Source of the DNA: an uncultured Bacteroidales bacterium
Lineage (GTDB): Bacteria; Bacteroidota; Bacteroidia; Bacteroidales; F082
NCBI GenBank assembly: GCA_900318085.1
Contig: ONJF01000002.1
Location: 1-64,000, forward strand
Length of the DNA: 64,000 nucleotides
Direction of reading: 5' to 3'
The position numbers and the translations under genes were made by a program. Below the pieces are notes generated by a model. That model saw only the letters and a program-made list of their open reading frames with translations. It did not search any database and was not told the DNA's origin. Below are positions 46,019 through 53,892 of this stretch, one piece after another (position 1 is the first letter of the stretch; every line of letters begins with the position of its first letter).

Positions 46019-46471
46019 ATGAGAAAAACGAAAGCCATCCTTATTGTTCTTCTGACAACGCTCGTATTCGGTTCTTGTTCGACCGACAAAACCTTGGTTT
46101 CGAAAGGCTCGAAACTCGACAAATACGAATATGCCTCCATCGTTCAAGCCAGGAATTCCTTTGGCACGGTGAACGACATTGAAATCGAGCCGGGCATCTA
46201 TGATGCCGTGGAGTCCACACGCCTCCAGATGGTGGGCGAACGACGCATCCAAGACCTTACTGAAGAACAAAAAGAGAAACTGGTTTTGGTGAAATACACG
46301 GCTACCTCCACCCCAGATGAGTCCGTCATCAGCATTAGTTTCGAGGATTATATGACGGGTAAGGTGGTGGCCTCGTGCCGCGCTTCCAACCGTTTTGCGC
46401 TCACACGCCAAAGAGATGTGGACAGAGCCATCAAGAAACTGCGTAGCCGCATCACGTCAATTTGGAAATGA
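46019..46471 (+). CDS. Small lipoprotein of unknown function
   Basis: The start at 46019 gives 150 residues with a lipoprotein signal (MRKTKAILIVLLTTLVFGSC). The body is a small alpha/beta domain (YASIVQARNSFGTVNDIEIE, LVLVKYTATSTPDESVISIS) ending RSRITSIWK. No family is recognised. It may be co-transcribed with the DUF4919 gene. Confidence 0.7.
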   Translation: MRKTKAILIVLLTTLVFGSCSTDKTLVSKGSKLDKYEYASIVQARNSFGTVNDIEIEPGIYDAVESTRLQMVGERRIQDLTEEQKEKLVLVKYTATSTPDESVISISFEDYMTGKVVASCRASNRFALTRQRDVDRAIKKLRSRITSIWK

Positions 46472-46552
46472 CGACATCTGCCAAGTGAGTTTAAAACATC
46501 GTTTTTCGAAACACGAAGTATATTCATCGTAGATAATCTTAAACAACTAAAT

Positions 46553-47647
46553 ATGAAAAGACTACTAGTTCTAACCGGTGGCGGCGATTGCCCAGGCTTG
46601 AATGCCGTGATTCGCGCCATCGTCAAGAGAGCCGCCCAAGAGAAAGATTGGGAAGTGCTCGGTAGCATACAAGCCTACAACGGCATCTTGTGGGAACCCA
46701 CCGAGGTCGTAAGGCTGACGCCAGAGGTGGTGCGCGGCATCCACTTCCGTGGCGGCACCATCATTGAGACCACCAACAAGGGCGGCCCGTTCAACTGGCC
46801 CGTCAAGAACGCCGACGGCACCTGGACTTCGGTCGACCGCTCTGATGAGATGCTTCGCAAGCTGCAATACATGGGCATCGACGCGGTCATCAGCATCGGC
46901 GGCGACGGCTCGCAGCGCATCTCGCAGAAACTCTATGAGAAGGGCTTGAACATCATCGGCGTGCCCAAGACCATCGACAACGACCTCTCATCGACGGAAT
47001 GCACCTTCGGCTTCCAGACCGCCGTGCAGATTGCCACCGAGGCCGTCGACAAACTCGTCACCACGGCCGCTTCGCACAACCGTGTCTTCGTACTCGAAGT
47101 GATGGGTCGCGATGCGGGTTGGATTGCCTTGCACAGCGCCATTGCGGGTGGGGCAGAGGTGTGCCTCTTGCCCGAGTTCCCCTACGACATCCAAGTGGTG
47201 AAAGAACGCCTGGAGCAGCGCTTCGACCATGACCGTGGCTTCGCCGTGGTGGTGGCTTCGGAAGGCGCGCGTCCCAAAGACGGACAGCAGGTGTATGAGA
47301 TCAGCACGGAGGTGGGTTACGAGAACAAGAAACTGGGCGGCATCGGTCGCCGGTTCATCGAGGAGATGAAGGCGGCGGGCTTCACCCACGACATGCGTGA
47401 AACCACCTTGGGTCACCTGCAGCGTGGCGGTGTGCCGATTGCCTACGACCGTGTCTTGTCAGCCGAGTTTGGCGTGAAGGCCTTTGAGATGGTGCTCAAC
47501 GGACAGTTCGGCCAGATGGTGGCTTACCATCATCCCGACTTGGTTGCGGTGTCGCTCAAGGAAGCCATCTCCAAGCCCAACCTCGTCACCATCGACAGCG
47601 ACTTGGTGAACACGGCGAGAGGGTTGAATATCTCGTTGGGTATCTGA
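46553..47647 (+). CDS. pfkA: 6-phosphofructokinase, group with mixed phosphoryl-donor residues
   Basis: The 364-residue protein has the PFK motifs GGGDCPGLNAVIRA, ISIGGDGSQR, PKTIDNDLSSTECTFGF, VMGRDAGWIAL, and LGHLQRGGVP with the fructose-6-phosphate arginine. The residue after GGD is Gly (G119, as in ATP-dependent enzymes), while the residue before TIDND is Lys (K139, as in pyrophosphate-dependent ones). Such Gly/Lys enzymes are known among the longer PFK group, so ATP is the likelier donor but PPi use cannot be excluded. It phosphorylates fructose-6-phosphate in glycolysis. Confidence 0.93.
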   Translation: MKRLLVLTGGGDCPGLNAVIRAIVKRAAQEKDWEVLGSIQAYNGILWEPTEVVRLTPEVVRGIHFRGGTIIETTNKGGPFNWPVKNADGTWTSVDRSDEMLRKLQYMGIDAVISIGGDGSQRISQKLYEKGLNIIGVPKTIDNDLSSTECTFGFQTAVQIATEAVDKLVTTAASHNRVFVLEVMGRDAGWIALHSAIAGGAEVCLLPEFPYDIQVVKERLEQRFDHDRGFAVVVASEGARPKDGQQVYEISTEVGYENKKLGGIGRRFIEEMKAAGFTHDMRETTLGHLQRGGVPIAYDRVLSAEFGVKAFEMVLNGQFGQMVAYHHPDLVAVSLKEAISKPNLVTIDSDLVNTARGLNISLGI

Positions 47648-47666
47648 TCATAGTGAGAACGCATCC

Positions 47667-48308
47667 ATGGCGAAGAACAGGTTTTATGTAGTGTGGGTAG
47701 GTCATAACCCTGGTGTTTACGACCGATGGGATGCCTGTCGGAAGGAGATCGAGGGGGTCAAGGGTGCCAAATTCAAAGGGTTCCCTGACCGCTCGAGTGC
47801 CGAGACCGCTTTCCGTGAAGGCCCCGACAACTACTGGGGCAAGGATGTGGCACCTACGATCGACCTCTCGAAAGCCAAGGAACAGCCCGTCAGCCCTGCC
47901 ATAGCGGTGGATGCTGCCTGTGCCGGCAACCCGGGCAAGATGGAGTATCAAGGTGTTTTCGTTGACTTCGGCGTGCAGCCAGCCAACGCTTACAACCTGT
48001 TCAAGAGCCCGGTCTTCGAGAATGGCACCAATAACATCGGAGAGTTTTTGGCCATTGTCCATGCCCTCGCCTTGCAGAAGAAAAACGGATGGAATTATCC
48101 CATTTATAGCGACTCCTACAATGCGCAACTTTGGGTCAAGCAGAAGAAATGCAAGACCAAGTTGCAGCCTAACGCCAAGAATGCCTATCTCTTCGAACTT
48201 GTCGCCCGTGCTGAAAAATGGCTCAACGAAAACGCCATCGAGGTGCCTGTGCTGAAGTGGAAGACTGAAATTTGGGGTGAAATTCCCGCCGATTTCGGCA
48301 GGAAATAA
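47667..48308 (+). CDS. rnhA: Viroplasmin-type ribonuclease H
   Basis: The 213-residue protein has an N-terminal viroplasmin/hybrid-binding domain (RFYVVWVGHNPGVYDRWDAC, KGFPDRSSAETAF). The RNase HI domain carries its acidic catalytic residues in VDAACAGNPG, NNIGEFLAIVHAL, YSDSYNAQLW and the final WGEIPADFGRK. It degrades the RNA strand of RNA-DNA hybrids. Its last codons lie in a repeat that is duplicated just downstream (48315-48349). Confidence 0.93.
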   Translation: MAKNRFYVVWVGHNPGVYDRWDACRKEIEGVKGAKFKGFPDRSSAETAFREGPDNYWGKDVAPTIDLSKAKEQPVSPAIAVDAACAGNPGKMEYQGVFVDFGVQPANAYNLFKSPVFENGTNNIGEFLAIVHALALQKKNGWNYPIYSDSYNAQLWVKQKKCKTKLQPNAKNAYLFELVARAEKWLNENAIEVPVLKWKTEIWGEIPADFGRK

Positions 48309-48349
48309 ACTAAATATTTCCCGCCGACTTTGGTAGGAAATGAAATAAA
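48282..48349 (+). repeat. Tandem duplication of the RNase H gene end
   Basis: The stretch ATTCCCGCCGATTTCGGCAG through GAAATAAACTAAAT (48282-48315) is repeated with changes at 48315-48349. Each unit contains the hairpin TTCC-CGCCGA..TCGGCAGGAA. The first unit encodes the last residues (IPADFGRK) of RNase H. Confidence 0.7.
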
Positions 48350-48407
48350 TAGTACTTTTACCGCCTGAAACGCGAAGCGTTCAACAGAGTTAAATACACG
48401 ATACAAG

Positions 48408-49148
48408 ATGCTGAAATACGACTCGTTTTATTTCCAATGTCCGCATTGCCAAGCCTGGCTCGAAGGTCGCAACCTGAAGGCCGAGCTGGTGAATGAGGCT
48501 ATCTTGTATTCCGACGGCAAGGTGCTGAACGACAATTTGATTACCACGCCGCAAAAGATGATTATGTGCCCTTCGTGTGGGCATAGCTTTTGGGTGGAGC
48601 ATCCCGAGGAGCCTTTCATCACCTACGAGAAGCCCGAGGCCGAGATTTATTCGTGGAACACCTGGCGTTTCTTTGGCATCAATTTCTCCGACAATCGGGG
48701 AAAGATGGCTTTGGTCAACCACTATAAGACCTTCCTGAAGAAGAGCCACTATGACCCCAAGAAGGAGATATATTTGCGCCGCTTCTTGTGGTGGGCCTAC
48801 AATGACTTGCACCGCAACCACCAGCATGTGCGCCTGAAATATTTCCTCAACGGTTTCATGAGTTATGGGGTGTGGCGTTGCAACCGTCGGATGATTATTG
48901 AAGGCGAAAAGCTGTTCATCAGGAACTACAAAGACTTCACCGAAAACCTGAAGAGGCTCTTGGCCTTGTTGGAGAAGCACCCCGACGAGCAGATCGACCT
49001 TGAGCTTCCCGAGATCTATAGGGAGTTGAGGCAGTTCGACAAGGCGAAGGAGCTGCTCGAGCAGGTGGGCAGTCGTACGCACTTCACCAACGAAATGCTG
49101 CGCCATTCCAAGTGGAAAGACGCACGCGTGTTTATGGTAACAGGATAA
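48408..49148 (+). CDS. Zinc-binding protein of unknown function
   Basis: The 246-residue protein has an N-terminal CPHC and, about 45 residues later, CPSC, which together form a treble-clef-like zinc site (FYFQCPHCQAWLEG, MIMCPSCGHSFWVE). A helical C-terminal part follows (YDPKKEIYLRRFLWWAYNDL, YRELRQFDKAKELLEQVG) with TPR-like helices. It has no signal peptide. The family is not recognised by name. Confidence 0.7.
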   Translation: MLKYDSFYFQCPHCQAWLEGRNLKAELVNEAILYSDGKVLNDNLITTPQKMIMCPSCGHSFWVEHPEEPFITYEKPEAEIYSWNTWRFFGINFSDNRGKMALVNHYKTFLKKSHYDPKKEIYLRRFLWWAYNDLHRNHQHVRLKYFLNGFMSYGVWRCNRRMIIEGEKLFIRNYKDFTENLKRLLALLEKHPDEQIDLELPEIYRELRQFDKAKELLEQVGSRTHFTNEMLRHSKWKDARVFMVTG

Positions 49149-49153
49149 ATATG

Positions 49154-49328
49154 CACGCAGAATTCGCAGAACCTGACAGACTTTTCTGTCATTGCGAAGA
49201 AGAACGAGAACGACGAAGCAATCCAGAATGATGATTCCTCTCTGGATTGCTTCGTTCCTCGCAATGACGCGAAGCGACGCTAAAGTTTACATAAAGAAAA
49301 CTTCACATAATTCTACGAATTCTGCGTG
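49154..49328. mobile_element. Nested inverted-repeat element, MITE-like
   Basis: Terminal inverted repeats of 18 bases with one mismatch, CACGCAGAATTCGCAGAA (49154-49171) and TTCTACGAATTCTGCGTG (49311-49328), enclose a second palindrome. That inner one runs GTCATTGCGA (49188-49197) ... CGAAGCAATCCAGA / TCTGGATTGCTTCG ... TCGCAATGAC (49259-49268). No protein is encoded. The inner unit resembles widely dispersed GTCATTGCGAGGAACGAAGC repeats. A non-autonomous mobile unit is inferred. Confidence 0.55.
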
Positions 49329-49339
49329 AGAATTGATGA

Positions 49340-49678
49340 TCATTCCTTTTCCCAATCGATCAGGAACAGGTCGTTGACCCAGATCTCCGTGGTGGAATGC
49401 CGCTGGCCTTTGTCGTCGGTCCACTCATTGTTGTGGAGGCTGCCATCGATGGCGATGCGCTTGCCTTTCTTCACATTCTTCTCGACGCGGTCGGCCACAG
49501 GGCCCCATGCCACGATGGGGAACCATTGCGTGTCGGTGACCCACTCTCCGTTAGCGTTCTTGCGGCTCTCGTTCACCGCGATGCGGAAACGGGCGATTTT
49601 GCTGTTGTTGAAGGTTTTCATTTCAGGTTCTGCACCCGGGCGGCCAATCAGCATGACCGAATTTCTCATTGTACTCAT
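49340..49678 (-). CDS. ssb: Single-stranded DNA-binding protein, short form (copy 1)
   Basis: The 112-residue OB-fold protein has the SSB start (NSVMLIGRPGAEPEMKTF), the ARFRIAVNE strand, TQWFPIVAWG and KKGKRIAIDGSLHNNEW. It lacks the acidic C-terminal tip (DDDIPF-like) that recruits partner enzymes, ending LIDWEKE. It is probably an accessory SSB rather than the replicative one. Its first 58 bases are identical to those of the neighbouring copy. Confidence 0.9.
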   Translation of the reverse strand: MSTMRNSVMLIGRPGAEPEMKTFNNSKIARFRIAVNESRKNANGEWVTDTQWFPIVAWGPVADRVEKNVKKGKRIAIDGSLHNNEWTDDKGQRHSTTEIWVNDLFLIDWEKE

Positions 49679-49732
49679 GATTTTGTGTGTTTAAGGGTTA
49701 TTTAATTTAATAAGGTAGTTGTTTTGTTTTTT

Positions 49733-49770
49733 GACTGGGGACTTGGGACTGAGGACTTGGGACTGGGGAT
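49733..49770. repeat. Quasi-tandem GGACTTGGGACT units
   Basis: GACTGGGGACTTGGGACTGA followed by GGACTTGGGACTGGGG lies between the two ssb genes. It resembles the CGGGAC repeat family but lacks a full opposite arm; a GTCTCGTGTCC sequence near 49820 may be its partner. Confidence 0.5.
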
Positions 49771-49835
49771 TAAGGATGCTCTTTGTCTTCTGTCCTTCGT
49801 CTTCCGTCTTTTGCTCCATAGTCTCGTGTCCGAAA

Positions 49836-50186
49836 TTATGCGGTTTGTTCTTTATCCCAATCCAGGAGGATGAAATTGTTGAGATGGATCTCTGTCGACA
49901 GATGGCGTTGGCCGCTCTTGTCGGTCCATTCGTTGTTGCGCAAGGCGCCGTCGATGGCAATCTGCTTGCCTTTCTTTATTACTCGTGCGACGCGTTCGGC
50001 GGTCTTGTCCCAAGCCACCACAGAGAACCACTGTGTGACTTTCACTGGTTCGTTCTTTGCGTTGCGGCGCGTTTCGTTCACGGCGAGGTTGAAGCGTGTG
50101 ACGATGCGGTTGCCATTGAAGGTTCTCGTTTCAGGTTCTGCACCCGGGCGGCCAATCAGCATGACCGAATTTCTCATTGTACTCAT
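49836..50186 (-). CDS. ssb: Single-stranded DNA-binding protein, short form (copy 2)
   Basis: The 116-residue paralogue of the preceding ssb has the same features (GRPGAEPETRTFNGNRIVTR, TQWFSVVAWDKTAERV, KKGKQIAIDGALRNNEW) and again no acidic tip, ending LLDWDKEQTA. The first 18 codons are DNA-identical to copy 1 while the rest has diverged, which suggests recent gene conversion of the 5' ends. Direct repeats that could be LytTR operators lie 130-165 bases upstream. Confidence 0.9.
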   Translation of the reverse strand: MSTMRNSVMLIGRPGAEPETRTFNGNRIVTRFNLAVNETRRNAKNEPVKVTQWFSVVAWDKTAERVARVIKKGKQIAIDGALRNNEWTDKSGQRHLSTEIHLNNFILLDWDKEQTA

Positions 50187-50315
50187 AGTTGTGTGTGTTT
50201 AGTAATTAATGAATAAGTTTGATTTATCATGTCGCACCTCGTGGCTGGCTAACTTGCCCTACCAATTGGTTTGACGATGCAAAGTAACAACACTTGTCAA
50301 GAGTAAGCCGTTGAT

Positions 50316-50351
50316 TAAACGTTTGTAGTCGACTGTAAACGTTTGTTGTCG
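50316..50351 (+). promoter_or_regulatory. Candidate LytTR operator: two direct repeats
   Basis: TAAACGTTTGTAGTCG (50316-50331) and TAAACGTTTGTTGTCG (50336-50351) are 20 bases apart. Each contains AACGTTTGT, an exact match to the published LytTR-type consensus [TA][AC][CA]GTTN[AG][TG]. A weaker third unit GTTTGCTGTCG follows. The site lies between ssb copy 2 and a LytTR regulator gene, so it could control either. Confidence 0.5.
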
Positions 50352-50423
50352 TTTGCTGTCGGATATATATTTGAATTACAATAAGATATATTTTTGCTTC
50401 TCAATTCAACTTTTTTCACTTTT

Positions 50424-50454
50424 TTTGACGATTTACGGAGTTTTACTATCTTTG
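50424..50454 (+). promoter_or_regulatory. Promoter of the LytTR gene
   Basis: TTTG at 50424-50427 and TATCTTTG at 50447-50454 with a 19-base spacer is a full match to the Bacteroidetes promoter. The ATG at 50476 follows by 21 bases. Confidence 0.75.
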
Positions 50455-50475
50455 CACCCCTTAATCAAGAATGAA

Positions 50476-51285
50476 ATGACTGCATTACCCAAGGAATATG
50501 CCACCCGAAAAGGGCTTTTTTATCATGTCTTCGGCGTCCCGCTCTTTGTTTTTGGGATGCTGCTGTTGTTTTCGCCTACTAGTTTCGACCGTTTTTCCAT
50601 TCCGTTTTCGCGCTATTCGTTCCATGTGACGATGGTTTTGTGCATTGTCCTCGTCCTGATGGCGATAACGCGCTCGATGTTCTTGATATTCAATCGAAAA
50701 CGGACGTCTATACCCTGGGGTAAGAGTTTGATGCTTTGTGCTTTGGAGGTGGTTTTGGTATCGGGTTTCAGTGCACTCTATTTTTGGCTGATGTCAGGCA
50801 AGGCTGAGGCCTATTTTTGGTTCTTTGGCTTGTCGCTCGTCTGTTTCTTTGTGCTGATGCTTGTTCCATATGTAGTTATTGATATGTATTTCATGTTGTT
50901 AGCCAAGGATGACTTGATTTCTAATAAATCGCGGGATGCCGCCAAAGAGAAGATACGCTTTATGGACGAGCGCGACAACCTCAAACTCGTGGTGGCCGCC
51001 GAGTCGGTGCTCTATGTGCAGTCTGACGAGAACTATGTGAAGGTGTGTTATATGGAAGATGGTGATATCAAGTTCTGTAGCATCCGCAATACGATGAAAC
51101 GGGTGGAAGAGACTTGTGTGAAAGGTGGCCTCATCCGTTGTCATCGTTCCTATTTCGTCAACAGCGCGCGGGTGCAGTCGCTGCAGAAGGACAAGGAATT
51201 CACCTACGCCATGCTCGATGTGGCCAACGCGAGTCGTGTGCCTGTGAGCAAGAACTATTACGACCAACTCGCGGCACTTATGTAA
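50476..51285 (+). CDS. Membrane LytTR-family transcriptional regulator
   Basis: The start at 50476, after the promoter, gives 269 residues. Four membrane helices lie in the N-terminal half (FYHVFGVPLFVFGMLLLF, FHVTMVLCIVLVLMAITR, MLCALEVVLVSGFSALYF, WFFGLSLVCFFVLMLVPYVV). A linker follows, then a C-terminal LytTR DNA-binding domain (VAAESVLYVQSDENYVKVCY, IRCHRSYFVNSARVQSL, VPVSKNYYDQLAALM). It belongs to the Bacteroidetes membrane-LytTR type without a response-regulator receiver. The candidate operator at 50316-50351 suggests autoregulation or control of ssb. hydF follows 19 bases downstream. Confidence 0.85.
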   Translation: MTALPKEYATRKGLFYHVFGVPLFVFGMLLLFSPTSFDRFSIPFSRYSFHVTMVLCIVLVLMAITRSMFLIFNRKRTSIPWGKSLMLCALEVVLVSGFSALYFWLMSGKAEAYFWFFGLSLVCFFVLMLVPYVVIDMYFMLLAKDDLISNKSRDAAKEKIRFMDERDNLKLVVAAESVLYVQSDENYVKVCYMEDGDIKFCSIRNTMKRVEETCVKGGLIRCHRSYFVNSARVQSLQKDKEFTYAMLDVANASRVPVSKNYYDQLAALM

Positions 51286-51304
51286 CTGATAAAAACCCAT
51301 ACCA

Positions 51305-52504
51305 ATGGCAAAAGACTTGAAACCCCATATCGGCATCTTTGGTCGCAGGAATTGCGGCAAGAGTAGTTTGATTAACTTGCTCACGGGACAAGACATCGCT
51401 ATCGTGAGCGACACGGCGGGTACCACTACTGACCCCGTCAAGAAAAGTATCGAGATATTTGGCGTTGGGCCTTGCGTGCTTATCGACACTGCTGGCATCG
51501 ACGACGTGGGAACCTTGGGCCAGCAGCGCGTGGAGAAGACCATGAAGGTGTTGGAGGAGATAGACTGCGCCGTTTTGGTCATCACGGAGAACAATTTCGG
51601 CGACCCCGAAAAGCGTCTCATCGCCCGTATGAAGGAGCTGGCGGTGCCGTTTTTCGTCGTCCACAATAAGTCTGACCAAGAGTCGCTTCTGGCTGTCGTG
51701 AAGGCGATGATTGAGCAGAACTATGATACTAAAGTACTGAACTATAGCGTGGTAAAGGATGTGGATATCGCACCTTTAATAGAACTCCTCAAACAGACTA
51801 TCCCCGAGAGTGCCTATCAGAAAGCGTCTTTGCTGGGTGGTATCATCCAGCCTAACGAGGTGGTTGTGTTGGTCTGCCCAGTCGATAGCGAGGCGCCCGA
51901 AGGTCGTTTGATTTTACCCCAAGTGATGGCCATCCGTGATGTGCTCGACAACGAATGCATCTGCGTAGTGCTGAAGGAGACCCACCTACAACAATACCTT
52001 GAAACCATGCCCAAGCCCGCCTTGATTGTTACCGACAGTCAGGTGTTTGGCTATGTGAGCAAAATCGTCCCTCAAGACATTCCTTTGACCAGCTTTAGCA
52101 TCGTCATGGCGCGCCTCCGCGGCGACTTTGATAATTATGTGAAAGGCACGCCATATCTCTCACAACTGAAGGACGGCGACACAATCTTATTGCTTGAGTT
52201 GTGCACCCACCACAGCACTTGCGAGGACATCGGTAGGGTGAAGTTGCCCCGCATGATTCTGAAATACACAGGAAAAGACATCCATTTCGAGTATGTGGCG
52301 GGTCTGTCGCCCATCGCCAACCCCGAAAAATACGCCATGGCCATCCAATGCGGTGGCTGCATGAGCACGCGCAAGCAATTGCTCAACCGCACCAATCTCT
52401 TTGTCAACCAAGGCATTCCGATTAGTAACTATGGCATGGCTTTGGCGTATATGAACGGGATTTTTGGGCGGGTGATGGAGCCGTTTAGAACAGGAAAGGG
52501 GTAA
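51305..52504 (+). CDS. hydF: [FeFe]-hydrogenase maturation GTPase HydF
   Basis: The 399-residue protein has a GTPase domain with G1 loop GRRNCGKSS (13-21), SDTAGTTTDPV, DTAG and HNKSD. The C-terminal part carries the cluster-binding residues of HydF (ELCTHHSTCEDIGRVKLP and AIQCGGCMSTRKQ). HydF is the scaffold on which HydE and HydG build the 2Fe subcluster before transfer to the hydrogenase. hydE, hydG and hydA are not in this window. It indicates fermentative hydrogen metabolism. Confidence 0.94.
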   Translation: MAKDLKPHIGIFGRRNCGKSSLINLLTGQDIAIVSDTAGTTTDPVKKSIEIFGVGPCVLIDTAGIDDVGTLGQQRVEKTMKVLEEIDCAVLVITENNFGDPEKRLIARMKELAVPFFVVHNKSDQESLLAVVKAMIEQNYDTKVLNYSVVKDVDIAPLIELLKQTIPESAYQKASLLGGIIQPNEVVVLVCPVDSEAPEGRLILPQVMAIRDVLDNECICVVLKETHLQQYLETMPKPALIVTDSQVFGYVSKIVPQDIPLTSFSIVMARLRGDFDNYVKGTPYLSQLKDGDTILLLELCTHHSTCEDIGRVKLPRMILKYTGKDIHFEYVAGLSPIANPEKYAMAIQCGGCMSTRKQLLNRTNLFVNQGIPISNYGMALAYMNGIFGRVMEPFRTGKG

Positions 52505-52505
52505 T

Positions 52506-53252
52506 TTACCTTCTCTCGAAATGCTGGTAGTCCTTCACGCTGCGCCAGCGACCGCCCCAACGGAAACCATGCGATTCAAAAGTCTTTTTGCAGAGGTCGT
52601 GGTCATCGATTTTATGCGGGAAGTTCTTGCTTCGGTCCACATAATCGGTGGCCGTGGAAGGGCGGATGCGTGTGCCTCTTACGCAAGGGTTCTGCAAGGG
52701 ATTGATGTCGACCGCCATGCCGAAGGCATGCCGTGAAAGTTTATGGGAACCTGCGATGGTGCGGTAGTTGAAACAGGAACTGTTGTTGGCCTGCATAGAG
52801 GCCTCGTCGGAAGCGTCGAAGTCGTCCACCAGACGGATGCTGTAGATGGGATAGGCTTCCATAAACAATGTCTTGAAGATACAGAGCAGGTCATGGGCGA
52901 TGGCCTTGTTGCACACCATCTCGCCTTGCTGGATGTGATTGTCGAAATCGTAATAATAGAGGGTGAGATAACGGAGGTCGTCATAGCCTATGTTGGCCTT
53001 GTCCTTCATCGACTTGCCTTGCATCCGGGCTCTCACTTCCTCGGGAATGGGTTGGGAGGCGAATACATAGCCATGATAACATAGGGTGTCTTCGGCTTGG
53101 AAGGCGACCGGGGCGACCGCTTCCTCTACGGAAATGGTGTCTTGCACCTCGGTGGTCGCTGGTTCTCCGGTCTGGCTTTGGGTATTGCTACCGCAAGAGA
53201 CCATGAAGCCAAAACATAACAAGAGAAAAACTATATGGCAAATGTTTTTCAT
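52506..53252 (-). CDS. M15-family peptidase lipoprotein
   Basis: The 248-residue protein has a lipoprotein signal (IVFLLLCFGFMVSCGSNTQ) and a C-terminal metallopeptidase domain with SRHAFGMAVDINPLQN (zinc His and Asp), GFRWGGRW and the final YQHFE with the third zinc His. It fits the M15C / L-alanyl-D-glutamate or D-Ala-D-Ala peptidase group that trims peptidoglycan peptides. It is convergent with hydF (1-base gap) and precedes the phosphatase gene on the same strand. Confidence 0.88.
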   Translation of the reverse strand: MKNICHIVFLLLCFGFMVSCGSNTQSQTGEPATTEVQDTISVEEAVAPVAFQAEDTLCYHGYVFASQPIPEEVRARMQGKSMKDKANIGYDDLRYLTLYYYDFDNHIQQGEMVCNKAIAHDLLCIFKTLFMEAYPIYSIRLVDDFDASDEASMQANNSSCFNYRTIAGSHKLSRHAFGMAVDINPLQNPCVRGTRIRPSTATDYVDRSKNFPHKIDDHDLCKKTFESHGFRWGGRWRSVKDYQHFERR

Positions 53253-53255
53253 AGG

Positions 53256-53717
53256 TTATTGTCGAGTCTCCTCCAAATAGTCCAGCAGTCCCTTGCATCC
53301 TTCCAAAACATCCACCCAAGTGGCCTCAAAATCACCTGTGTACCACGGATCAGCGACGTCACCAGGTCTGTGAGTATAGTCCATTAATAGGCTGATTTTA
53401 TGGTCGGTATCATCGCCAAACATCCGTTTTAGGTTGCGGAGGTTGTTGCGGTCCATGGCGATGATGTAGTCGTAATAGGCATAGTCCTGTCGCGTCATCT
53501 GGCGGGCGGTCTTGCCAGCGCAGCCGATGCCGTGCTCCGCCAACTTGCGCCGCGCTGGCGGATAGACGGGATTGCCGATTTCCTCGGTTGAGGTCGCCGC
53601 AGATTGTATCTCATATTGGTCACTCAAACCCGCCTCTGCGACGAGGTGTTTCATCACAAACTCGGCCATGGGACTGCGACAGATGTTGCCGTGGCAGATG
53701 AAGAGGATTTTTATCAT
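53256..53717 (-). CDS. Low-molecular-weight protein-tyrosine phosphatase
   Basis: The 153-residue protein has the P-loop FICHGNICRSPMAEF (nucleophile C8, R14) and the general-acid motif DPWYTGDFEATW. It removes phosphate from tyrosines, often on kinases for polysaccharide export, or acts as an arsenate reductase relative. No capsule genes are nearby. It is 3 bases upstream of the M15 peptidase gene. Confidence 0.92.
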   Translation of the reverse strand: MIKILFICHGNICRSPMAEFVMKHLVAEAGLSDQYEIQSAATSTEEIGNPVYPPARRKLAEHGIGCAGKTARQMTRQDYAYYDYIIAMDRNNLRNLKRMFGDDTDHKISLLMDYTHRPGDVADPWYTGDFEATWVDVLEGCKGLLDYLEETRQ

Positions 53718-53731
53718 GTTGAAGTGTTGTT

Positions 53732-53764
53732 GACGCGAGACTTCAGGACACGAGACTTCGGGAC
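53732..53764. repeat. GACGCGAGACTTC / CGAGACTTCGGGAC repeat
   Basis: One arm of the CGGGAC-type repeat family seen at 5335-5413 and 27781-27869, directly upstream of the phosphatase start. Confidence 0.6.
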
Positions 53765-53781
53765 CATCCTCGACCTCTTGC

Positions 53782-53870
53782 CGTCATTGCGGGCGCAGAC
53801 CCGCAATCTCCTACGCGATAGGGATTTGTCTTAGCGCTTAGGAGATAGCGTTCCGTTCTCACAGAATGAC
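53782..53870. repeat. Nested palindromic repeat (GTCATTGCGG family)
   Basis: GTCATTGCGGGCGCAGACCC is followed by GCAATCTCC, then a central TAGCGCTTAGGAGATAGCG part, then a right arm ending AGAATGACGG. It is the same layout as 4438-4526. Confidence 0.65.
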
Positions 53871-53892
53871 GGTCCGCTATGAGGATCAAGGT

